Shown: positions 42,101 through 54,100 of the stretch, in pieces
How positions within the stretch are numbered: position 1 is the stretch's first letter
Layout: each line of letters begins with the position of its first letter
Notes under the pieces: model-generated
What the model was told of the DNA's origin: nothing
Databases searched by the model: none
The model's input: the letters and a program-made list of their open reading frames with translations, nothing else
From: Lineus longissimus
Taxonomy: Eukaryota > Nemertea > Pilidiophora > Heteronemertea > Lineidae
NCBI RefSeq assembly: GCF_910592395.1
Contig: NC_088326.1
Location: forward strand, 2,609,001-2,673,000
Direction: 5' to 3'
Length of the DNA: 64,000 nt
Made by a program: the position numbers and the translations under genes

Positions 42101-45100
42101 GCACTTTTAGCCAATACAGACGTGACTTTTCTTCATTAACACTTTATTTCTATTGACAGAAGTCAGTGTGTCTGGTTGACAATAACGTCTCAAATGAACA
42201 TAATTGTTGTTTTCTGCGAGTTCCTTTCATCTTTTGCAGATCTTTACAAAATATCTTCAACTCACGATCAGTTCGTCTTTCATGATTCACTGATTGACAA
42301 CTTCTATCAAGTCTATTCTGAATTCATCAAAGTCAAATAACACTTTTTGAAAATTCAAAATAGACTATTGGTCAAAAATGTGCGTTCAAATATGGTTTGG
42401 ATCAGACTTTTCATACCAAAATACTTCTTATTTAGGTTTTGGATTCAAAATCGGGACGTATTGACTTTGAGCCATCCTTTGTACATACAAGACAATGCAT
42501 GAATCATGCACCTTTCTGGAGAATTTCAACAACTTGTCATGTGTCTGTCCCAGGGGTCCTATTAAAAGCCCAGTAGGCCATTTCTCTCCATACTTCATCT
42601 CCTAACAGTTTGATCGCTAAATCATACAGGGGTTCTGCTCCTTTCTAGGCATACCTACCTTGCCATTTTGACGGTGATTCCTGGAAGATGTTAGCACACG
42701 CAGCACAGTAAAGTTCCCCCGACGTCAACCGGTTCATCAGCTGGGGTTTGATGTACCATGCACCCTGGGAATCAAAACAAATATCATAAATTTTAGGGCA
42801 ACGAACATGAAGGAATGGATTATAGTTGGTTTTCCTAGTGACTCACACTCACACTGACATACACCCCTTATTGGCCATGAGTGGTCTGCCCCCCACCAGC
42901 TACAGCCAATGTCTTATTATGGGGAGCACAGTGCCACATTGGCAGTGAGTCTGACTTGGGATCAGAAGGTCATGGGTTCAAGGCCCCCTAAACTCTCAAC
43001 TGGCCTATCAAATGGCAGAGTGTACAATGGTGTAGCTCTGTACACTCAATGGTTTTATGTCACGGATGTCTGTCCCTCGCTCTGATCAGTCCAATGAAAT
43101 ATTTTAGCAGACCAAGGATATCCCGCCCAATGAAAGCTAATACAGTTCATTACTCGACCTTTTTATATCACTATCAGACACCATCAGATCTGTTTTTTCC
43201 CCTCATTGTGAATCATTCAACATCACCACATGAAAAGTATTGCATTTCCACATGTTTCTAAACTACAGTAATTGTTGCTTGCTACCTGCTCCTTGGAATC
43301 TGAGACTGAAATGCCTGTGGTGGACGAGGCACTTTTTTCACAGACTATCTACGATTCTACATTATTTATAATTCATGGCAGCGAGGAAAAAACTCAACCA
43401 TATGTTCAGGCATTTGGTTCAAAATGAAGAAAGGACCAAAGGTCATTGGAAACCTCTTTCAAAAACCACATTGAGGGACCTTCCAAAAATGAAAAATCCA
43501 ATTTTGTGAGGGTCAGGAGGATGCCTGGTCATGGCATTAACAGGTTAACTTGTATAGTACATTAGTAGAACTATGTACATGTATTCCCATAAAAAATAAA
43601 CATATCAGCAAAGAACAAAGCCTTTACCCATGAGTAATCATCAAAGAATTCATCGATTCAACCCAGACTTCGAGGCAGATCTGATTCTAATAGACTACTC
43701 TACATCCACCTCATTTAAAAGTTTTTTTGCTGATTGTGAATCACTCATCAAGAACATTATTTATAGTGTGGTCTGCTCACCACCTGTGAGGAGAAACATC
43801 TACCATTGCATGCTACCCATCGATATAATATTGTCCATGAGGTATTAAGTGTTTTTACCCTACCTAAATTCAACCCCCTCTACACCAATGGAAGGCGTGT
43901 CCTTGGTTTGTTTTGGTGACTGTCGGGACTACCCAACAGGTCTCCCACCCCTATCAACATACTGGACATGACAAGGCTTTTAGCACTCCCTTAGGTATCA
44001 CACACACCCCTTTCTCCCCAAATATCATCCCAGTTCACATCCATATCCAGACTCTCATAGCTGAGGGAGGTGCTTCTGGTCTGTCGTGACATTACCCTAC
44101 TGTCAACCCCTGTGCCTTCATCAACAAACACAGCATAGAGACAAGGCCATTGGCACGATCCACCTTAAGGTCTCTGGTGGGCAACACTTAAGGTCTCCCC
44201 CTCCCAGACTCACCTCCATATCCTCATAGAAGAGGTTCTTCTGGTCGGCCGTGACATTCTTCTGTGCCTTGGTCAACAACCACAAGATAGAGGCTTGGAA
44301 CTTTGCCTGAAAAGATAGAGGAAGGAGACTGTAAAGATTTTGGTCAATACAGCGAAGCCTTTTCGTAAGGACTTCAAAATTAACCTCCTTCTGAAAAGAA
44401 AATGTATTAGAACTGGCTTTTCACATGTTTGCTGGCAGCAGCTCAGGGTGCTGTTGTGTCTGATAACAACGCACCAGAAATTTCTCAAGACACTTGACGA
44501 GAGGAGTTCCCCAGCATAGTGGTAGAACTGGACATTAAAACTATGATCTTATTCTAACCTACTTGTAAGATGTGACTTAGCAATTTGTACATCTAACTAT
44601 CAAACATGTACATGTATGACACCTGATGCAAATTCATGCCACATGTTTATGATGGTGAATCAAAAAGAAAGTCACACATCTTGGAACGTCACCTGATATG
44701 GAAGTAAATAGCACATCATGCCATCAAATACTGTCTTTCTGCACTTCACGAGCCCTGAATGTCCATCCTTAAACCAATGGCAATTGGCATGAATGTCGGA
44801 AATGATCTCTTGAGTTGAAAACAATGCACTTGGAGAAGAGGAAATGATAACAATGGTGCATTCAACAGATCGTGCAAATGTCTTTTCGAGCCATTGAACA
44901 GTTCAAAACATCACTTGACTTTTCTAAGTACTGTAGGTTCAACAAATAGCGTCAAAGTTAAAAGTTACATTTGTGACTCGCTCTAGCAAGACTAGGCGCT
45001 TGACAGGTTGATACGGACTTGTTGTTCATTTCCATATTGTAGACCTTTTGTGAAATCGATTACAAACTGATTTGGTCACATTTCACAAAAGGTCTACAAT

Positions 45101-48100
45101 AGGGAAATGAACAACAAGTCCGTATCAACCTGTCAAGTTCAGATGCGACAAGCGCCTAGTTTTGGTAGAGCGGGTCACATTTATAGTCCGATATCAACAA
45201 TGGTAGAGTCACTAGAGATGTCATCCATCTTTGCACTCAACCCCAGTCTGGAGACCTTTCAGTAGAACCAGTAGCGAAGAGGGATCTCTTGACAGGAACC
45301 CGAGAGTTCGAACCACCAGTCCTACTTTTCAGCCACTGAGTTTTGTGTGGGTGGAATCTCTTGCACTTCCTTCCAACTGAAGAAACATGTGAGGTATAGC
45401 ACACTCCACCAGCCACGATAGCCAGGCTGAAAATAATTTTGTTTACATGTTGCACCTGAGTTGATAGATAACTCCTCATACATGGTTCAATGTAGGCTAT
45501 GCTGGTTACAAGCTTAGTGTTAATGTTACATTGCAAGTTTACAACAAAATACAAGTCATTTTGGTCCCCCCTCCCCCCGAAATATTTTCAGCAAGAACTG
45601 TACTGCTTTGATATGTTAGTAGTACTCTGCCAAACTTTCCCAACCTGATCGTTCACTCTTTGCTAAGAAATTGTCAAATTTGAAGTTTCTTGGTCACTGC
45701 CACTGAGTCATTTTCATCACAATGATTTGTACATGAAAACATACAGTACAGGGTTGTGTGATGTATTCATTATTCATAACAAAAATTCCATGTCCTCAGA
45801 TTGGTTGTGTTGGTACCACTACCAGGTTACACAATCTCATGATCTTGTTCCCTTTGTCAAGAATCTAAAGATCTTGCCACAGTCCGTTACTTCATAAAAG
45901 GTTGAATACTGGGGGGAATTAGCTCGAATCAAAATGAAAAGGATTGTTGGTTCAATGAGTGTCTCCAAGTCGTTGCCAACCTTTGGTCTTCAAAGTAGAG
46001 TATGTGGAGATGGTAGAAGCCACACAGTGCTATTATCCACTTTCAAGTCAAAATATTGCTTTGCGGAAAATGTGTCTTCTCTGAGTGTGATTCCGACAGT
46101 TGCTCCTTTGATCTTCTGTTCTTAAAGGTCATCCTTTTTTACATTTTGAGGAGTTTTACATGCATTACTTAGCCCAATTCCACTGTGACAATGCCCAAAC
46201 CCTCCAGGGCACCTGAGGACAAGTATTTAAATTGGGACGGATCCCAGTGGGCCTATGAACTCTACTAAGCATTTCCCCCAACCATCACTTTATTTTCTCA
46301 CGAGTATGCACAGGCTTACTTCCTTGTACAACAGTGAATGTGTTAAAATAAGACTACACATACAAACATCAAAATTAAAAGATGTTTTGAATCTTCCTGT
46401 CCTGGAGAGGACAAAATCAAATAAAAGTTTGAATGAGTGTCGTCAAACTGAAATCTGCTGCACAGGCTCCCTTCTCAACCAGGAAACATGGAAACAACGC
46501 CACGAGGGAAGGCAAAGGCAAGGCCCAATTCTTGGCCATTATGCCTTGATGATGATGATGATGATGAAGGTTTCATTCATTCAGTTCAAGGGCAAGGTTC
46601 AATAAAATAGGCCTGTGTGGCTTGAAGTTCAATACTAAACTCCCAGTGCTTGCCGACGGCCACATCAATATCTTTATTCAAACAAGCTATGCACATGCAG
46701 CACATAATCAATGGGTGTTTCCCCGTAAAGAACATCTGGGAGTACATTGTACACACAGAACAATAATGAGTAATGCGGAACAACTACAGAATATAGAAAG
46801 TTGTGAGCAGCTAACTTTTGTGCTCTAGAAGAGGGAGCCACACCATTCCTTTGCACAGGGGCAGCGAGAGCGCAGTGGAAGAGAGTCGCCCTCATGATCA
46901 AGTGGTTGTGGGTTCGACTCCCGGCAATTATCACTGCTTGCTTCCCCTCCTGGTTGAGTTCAATGAGTGCCTTCTGTTGCTCCTTGAAACCCCTGAATCG
47001 ATTTTTGTGGAGATGGAGACCAGTGTAATCATAAGGAATCCCAAAAAGCTTTAACTTGAACAGAGAAACACGGAAAAGCGCTATATAGAAGAACTCAATA
47101 TTTTTTTACATGAAGAGAAATCTTCTTTCAAATGATATACGCTCAACACCGGCATATAGAACGGCTCAATTCTCTTAAAACTTCTCACTCAAAACATCCT
47201 GGAACCGCGAGACCCAAATTCTCTACACAAGGAATAGCAAACAAGGCATTCAAGCCACCCCAACAAAGCAGAACTCAGAAAATAAACACACCAAGGCAAA
47301 CACCAGGATTTCAAATGTACTGACATAATGACAATCGTCATAACATTTATTCGTATATGTATGATTCGTGTCTTTCTCACATCGTATGAATGTGAGTCGG
47401 CCGCTGTTCGATGCGACCGACGATTGAAAAGGAAAGAGCAGTGAAGCGAATCTTGGGTTAAACCATCAGATTGGATTATCTAGGCCTGTGGGGCCTATAG
47501 CAGACTAAACTGTGTCTCTAACATCAACATACGATAAAGTGCGCAAAGATGCCACAGGCAAGATTTTGATAAATCGTCTTTGAATATCATAACAAAATAT
47601 CACACGTGGCAGTCTTCGGGTTGGTTGCGACAAGAGACAACGTTCCTCTGGCTTTATTTAGAAAGCAAGACCACATCAAGAGCTGTGCCTGGGTCCTGCA
47701 ATTCACAAGTCCTAGCGACAAAAATTGCAAACTAGACTTGCATCAACTGGGAAGCAGGCTGAGTAGGATACATCCAAACATACCCTCAGGGTGGAAGCAG
47801 TATGGTAGGGCATCCTCCTAGACCGATAGAGCCAAGCTATCCCAAATCCTAATTTTGGCAAGAAAGCTGACGGAAATATCCAATGAATTCAGGGGAAACA
47901 GTCGCCCACAAAAAACTCAAGGGTCATGAAGAATTCTATTGAAAAATTATTGTTTGCGATGTTTGGCACAACCAGGCACAGTAGAGCAATGAAGTGGGAC
48001 TTTTAGTTTTTACGCCTACAGGCTGGATTCCTACAACAACACGTTAGACAACAGCATTCCTAACTTGCTTTTGGAGAATTCCTAAAATTCTGCCGCACTT

Positions 48101-51100
48101 CAGAAAAGTTTGACCGTCAGACAATATCCCACGGCAATGCCAATGTTTTGGCTGTCTCAAGAAGGGCTTCAGTCTCCCTTTAGGAAGAGATTCCCGACAT
48201 TTATTATCATGCCTGGATGATTTATTTGAGGAGAGTGTTGACTGTTGTCTTAGTTGCCATGTGGGTATTAAAACTGCAAGTCATGCCAAAAATATTTTGT
48301 AATATGTTAGACACCAAACTCCACAGTATTCTTGCCACACTTTTTGTCATTGGTGGAAAATGCTTCCGCCAAAAGTCTTCCGAGACAACACAACCAAAGT
48401 GGGTTAAAATAACCGCCATGCCTTAGCCAAAGAGAAAACAAATCTCGCCCGCCATTAAGCAATGGTGTTCACAACAATAGAACGCATGCTTAGATCCTTT
48501 GACCTTCGGCAATAAAACGCCACTCTATTTGACCAAACATATTTAGGGCTAAGCCTGGCGTGTTTATAACTTAGGCCTACAAAACCAAAATAGTAATGAC
48601 AGGCACCTTGAATTGTGATGATTTTCACCTGCCCATGGCATTACTTCAAATGAATTGACAGCGAATTTTACACCCATAAATTGGTATGCCTATTTCATGG
48701 GCCTTTAGAATTCGAAAGTAAGCATCGAAAACTGCAATTCCAAGCAACAATAATTACAAGCAACTCTAAGTTAACCAGGGGAGGGCTAGGGCAGTGAGAC
48801 TTCAATAGTGACTGCATCAATCACTATACATCATAAATTCCACCCTGTACTATAAATCTGTAAGTTATTTACAGCGACAGCATAAACTACTAGCGATAAT
48901 TATAACTTTTCTGCACAAATCATCATTCTGTGGCATCAATTAACTCAATCAATCGCTGATTACGCCGAGGTTTCCTGTCGGTCAGCGATCGGATAATTCC
49001 ACTAATTATTGGTAAGTCTGCGATGTCGAGGGATGGATCGATGTGGTGGGCGCAATCAAATTCTGAGGTTCAGGTCGTTCTGTGGGCCACCCATTTTGGG
49101 TGACAGCCTGCTGACATTTGCAGCATCTGCATCGACTAGATGCTGAGCGATCCGTCATGCGAGATACTGATTTAAAATGCATTCATTAGCAGAGGCCTTA
49201 TCAAAACCAACAGCGCTACTTGCGTGCTCAACTACATGTAGCTAAATTTTGATAATACAACCCAACAGGATGCTGTTTTTTTGCGAAGCAATTTTATGAG
49301 ATTCTGGAGATATGGATTCACATGAGCACTATCACTTCCACTATGCTATAGGCTAACATCATGCTAACCAAACACTTATGGATGCTGGTTTTACTTACTG
49401 CAATGCTGTTTATGAGTGGCTCATGAACAAGCTATAACATGATGAGGTATGATAACGTGAAATATAGTGGGAGTGGATGCTGCAGTATTAAGCAAATCGT
49501 GCAATTTTGCGCTTCGAAAGCGGTTTAGAAATGGTGTTTATGGGAGGGTGATGACTGAATTATGTTGGCTGGAAATATGAAAACATGTGCACTCACTACT
49601 ATGTGGCAAGTGCCAGTGCGCTGCAGCCAAACTGGCAGAAAGGTTTATGACGGAGCAAGCTGACGAGGGCAACGTGCAAGCCATGCTGAATCTCTTTGAA
49701 AAATGCCTAGAAAAAACTGTTGCCAAGAACTTTGATAGCTCATATTGAGGTGGCGAGGGAAACTAGCAATACAACTTTCGAGACCAGTCACTTAGGAGTA
49801 CATTACATATCCAGCTTTTTTAACGCGGAGCATATAATATACAACCATCTTTAGCCGCACTTACACCACCTGAATTCGCCCGGCAATTTGTACCGGCAAT
49901 GGATTGCCGAACAAATTTGTCGCGGCAATGTGGTGGTGTACGTGCAATTGGTCCACCAATATTTCGTGGTGTACGCGCAACTATAGTTGAATGAAATACC
50001 GAGCATACATGTACGCAAAAGGATGTGTATTTTGTCGGGGCACGTCAAAGTATTGCAATGTTTACAAATGATAAATTATTCATCTGAACTACTGAAGATA
50101 AACATCACGGTGTTCACATGAATCATTGGGTGATTCCCCACAGACTGACAAAATAGCTGCCGTTTGGGATATAATTTGATTCTCCAAATAAAGTGGCACA
50201 ATTCGATGTAAACCTTTTATTTCTATTGCAGTGTAATTTGTATTGTTGTGATAAACACGATTAACTTGTGATGGACTCTACCTCTGGCCAAAGGCAGTCA
50301 CTAGGCCAGTAAAGCCAAATGGTGCCTTTGCAGTGGTGGCACGTGAAAATTTCATCCTGCCTTGGAGGAATAATCTCTGGACGATAACACCAGAAGTGCG
50401 GAGGGAACCAAGAAGAAGAAAACTCTGTCTATCGACTTTTCTAATCAGGTAACTCCAGGCAGTTACCGGGTTCCCAGACGTCTTCACCGAAACAGCAGCA
50501 TGGGCTGAATCACGCCAAGGCCATATCTTCTCTCCTACTAAATGTTTCAACTTTTATCAGATAATTTCCCAGGTAAAATGCATGATAAAATCAAGGCAAT
50601 GCTTCAGGGATTTTTTGCAAAACCATAGCATTTTACATGTTTTAAAGAACTGCAGCATGTACATGTCCGAGGAAAAAAGTTCTCCGATATAATGAGTCAT
50701 CCAAGACTATGTAGTTGCATTACTTGTGGACTTCAAGTTCAAATCAACGCCATGATCTGACTGACCAACCAATAAGGCACTGTACAGACACAACTTCTTG
50801 TCTGTCAGTGCACAAGTCCCAAGGGAAGTCAGGGTATGCAACCGTGGAATTGCCTGAAGCGGTTTTATACCTCTTTGAACTGACCAAAATGCCCTCTAAG
50901 TACAATATATGTTTTGATGTGTAGGTTTTTTGAGGAGCCTCGTTTTTCTACATAGCCCAAGGGTTAACAGTGCTGGCTGCCAATACCTTGCAGCAGCACC
51001 CAGGTTCGAATTCTAAATGTACCAACCAGCTCTCCCAGCGTCAAACAAGTGTAACCAGCCTGGCATAATCCAAGGTGAAATATCTGAACACAACTAGCAA

Positions 51101-54100
51101 GAATCCACCACTACAGACCTGCGCTGTAATACCCAGGTTCATAGCTGCTGGCTTGAATAATTGTTATTGATCCAACTACATTGTAGAAGAAAGTGGTAGA
51201 TTTCGCTATACACAGACACATGTACATTGTACACAATGTAGGATAGATTACACCGTACATGCTGTAAAGCACTGTACACAGTGTCAACTGTGGAGGGTAT
51301 CTAGAGATTTTTGGGGCTTATTGACTTATTCTCGCTTCAAAGAGTTCAAGCCATCCCCAAGTGACCATCACTAAATCACAAACAAATTACCTTAAGAACT
51401 ATATCCACAATAAGTAATCCCTCAACGCTCCGAACAGAGACCGGCACATCAGGGTTAGAATCCGGCATCAATGATGCTCCAACCACTGAAGACTCGTCCG
51501 AATCTGTGCTGAAATCCACTAATCCTACATCCACATCAGACAGAACACCATCAGGGCCATCATTGGAGTGTTCAGACTCTTCCCTCCGGACTTCCTCAAT
51601 CATGTCGATATCATCATTATCAATATAATCAACAAGTTGGCCAGTTTTTGCATCAACTTCCACAATATTTTCAGAGACAGAGGCATCCTGCGTTTCGTCA
51701 CAACTCATCAAAATATCCGAGTCTTCATCCATCTTCTGATCATCTTTTTCTACACTCCCTGAAGCCGCCCAAACTTTATCTTTAGAATTCTTAGATTTTA
51801 TCCTCCTTAAACCAAGGTCAGTGTTCCTGTCAACAATAAAGTAGGAATTTCTGATATCGGTGTCACTTTTGATAACTGAAGTCATATTACCCCCCTCTCC
51901 TGTAAAAATCGAAAGTTGGCGAATTTCAGTCGGCGGGATTTGGTCGTCAAATTCCAGGTCGGAATCCACGTTTGATTCGTTATTATCCGTCTCGGGGAGA
52001 GACCAATCTGGCCTGGTCCTCGTCTTCTTTGTATAAGTCAAATACTTCGCCTCCAAGGTTGTGACTCCCCTAGAAATTGTGTCCACCTTCTTTGCCTCTT
52101 GGTCTGTTACATGCAAAACTTCCTCTGGCTTTGGCTTAGTCATATAGCCACCGGCCCAAGAATCCATCTCCTTCAATTCCTTGCAGCTTGTCTCAGCATC
52201 TCCCTTGGTCTCCGCCTTATTCAAATCCTTCATATCAAAGGCTACGTTGTCACTAGAATTAATCTTTCCCTGCAAATCTTTTGCAATATCCACGCAACAT
52301 GTCTTTTCATCCTCATCAAGGACAATACCAGTCTTTTTCAAACGAAATCCAACAAAATCTGAACCAGACTGGCTCGACGAAATAGACGAAAGTGATTTTG
52401 TCCTGGTACAAACCTTCCCAGGGCCGAGCATATCTGATCTAACCTCCTTCTTATCAAGAAACGAATCCGTCCTTGTCGAAACTGAAGGAGATTTCAACCT
52501 CGAAACTGTCCCTTCTTTTCTTCCAACTGTCCCTACGGTGCCTTTTTGTGCCCAAAACTGGGCTAACGAATTGAACGCATGAGACCGCACCACTTTGTCC
52601 TCAGGCTCAGCGACACCAGGCTCCGCTCCCAATTCCTCTGACCCCATGTTTACTGTGTAGGGCTTCAAATCTGCGTGTTTGTCGATGGGCTGTCTCCTCC
52701 TGTTATGAGTAACATGACTGCTTTGACTAGGTTTGGTGCTGACATCAGCAGTGTCACAGTCACAGATGGGTGTTGCCATTTTAGACATGTGTACGATGAT
52801 GATGAGGGTGAATAATTTCAAACAGACTTTATCAATGAATGAATCATCCCATAGATATTTCAATGTGTGATAAAGGTACTTGTAAAACAATTGATTTAGA
52901 ATACCAGATAAACTATGTGGATAACTGACTCAGATAAATAGATAAAACAATAATTGTACTTGATTTTTTCATCAAGTTCAGACAGGTAAGTAATTTTAAG
53001 AGGTGTGTGGGTCACAGTATGTCAACACCAACAGTATTGTCAACATCATTGTCAAAGTGGACGAAATTATCCAGGTTGCACACCTCTCCAACCAGACAGG
53101 CTTTAGCCTTATGTGTACTCCAAACTGAATAGTTCAGGATCACAGAAAGAAACCTGTGAGAGATTGAATATTCCACGACGATGGTAAAAGAAAAGGCAGC
53201 ACAAATTGTATGTAATATTCTGTGCACAATGCATGCAATGATGTACAACCCCACGAAGCGAAATTGATTTTGGGGGAATAGATGTCTACGTTACAACAAG
53301 GCCTGGGTGCATATCATGTAGATTTTCGAGAGTGTCTCGGCGACCAATCACAGGGCACTTCAGCCCAAATACAACATCGGCAAGAACGCCAAGAGGAGCA
53401 GGTGCAACTGGCATGACAGGACACAATCACTGTCGATACACTCGCAGATGTTTAGAACAGTTTATGTAAATAACAAAGGCTGTCCGGGCCTCACGCACCC
53501 GAAACTTTCCTTTCCTAGGCCTGGGGAATACTGCAGCAAATAGCCAAATTGTTCAGATGGAAAGACTAAGAATGGATCTGGGACTACGATTCAGAAAGCT
53601 TCGTTGTAAATTTGCTGTGGATGAGGATTTTCAGTTTAAAAAAGGACGGTACATGTCTGTAGCCAATGCATGACATTTTCAGAAGTAGATTTTGGTGTAA
53701 TGATGCTGAAACTTGTGGATATCAGGAAGTATCAGAGACAAACTACATCACAGATGTGCTTGCACCAGTGAAAGGAGTACTTTACTCTCAGTGTCAGTCT
53801 CAGTGAGAGTGTTAAGGCAACACTCTGAGACAGAACCAATCCCTCCATGCTTGGTACTGTGGTATCACTGGGGATCCTGCTGTGCTTACATGTGTCAGGG
53901 TATTTCACTCAGCATGCGAGGACACATGGAGGAATGACCACTGACAACGTATGCTCCAAGACCCTGTAATCTGTAAGTTTGTGAGAGGATGCACACCCTG
54001 AAGCCGATTCAATCAGATCTCAATGTGCAGTCGTATAGACGAGGTCTACAATGCATCAAGGGACACCTTTATTTGAACAAATGCGCAACAGAGATGGGAA

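Larger units (their letters stand above)
44307..51390. other. CAMSAP intron between exon 1b and exon 2
   Basis: Contains a palindromic element (44,974), a SINE (46,855), a MITE (49,852) and a SINE-like fragment (50,945). No additional exons were recognised. Open frames here are short and lack domain-like sequence. Confidence 0.45.

Noticed and set aside
45237-45554. 105-codon minus-strand frame next to the palindrome
   Set aside because: It includes a B-box-like GGTTCGAACTC and looks like repeat-derived sequence without a domain.
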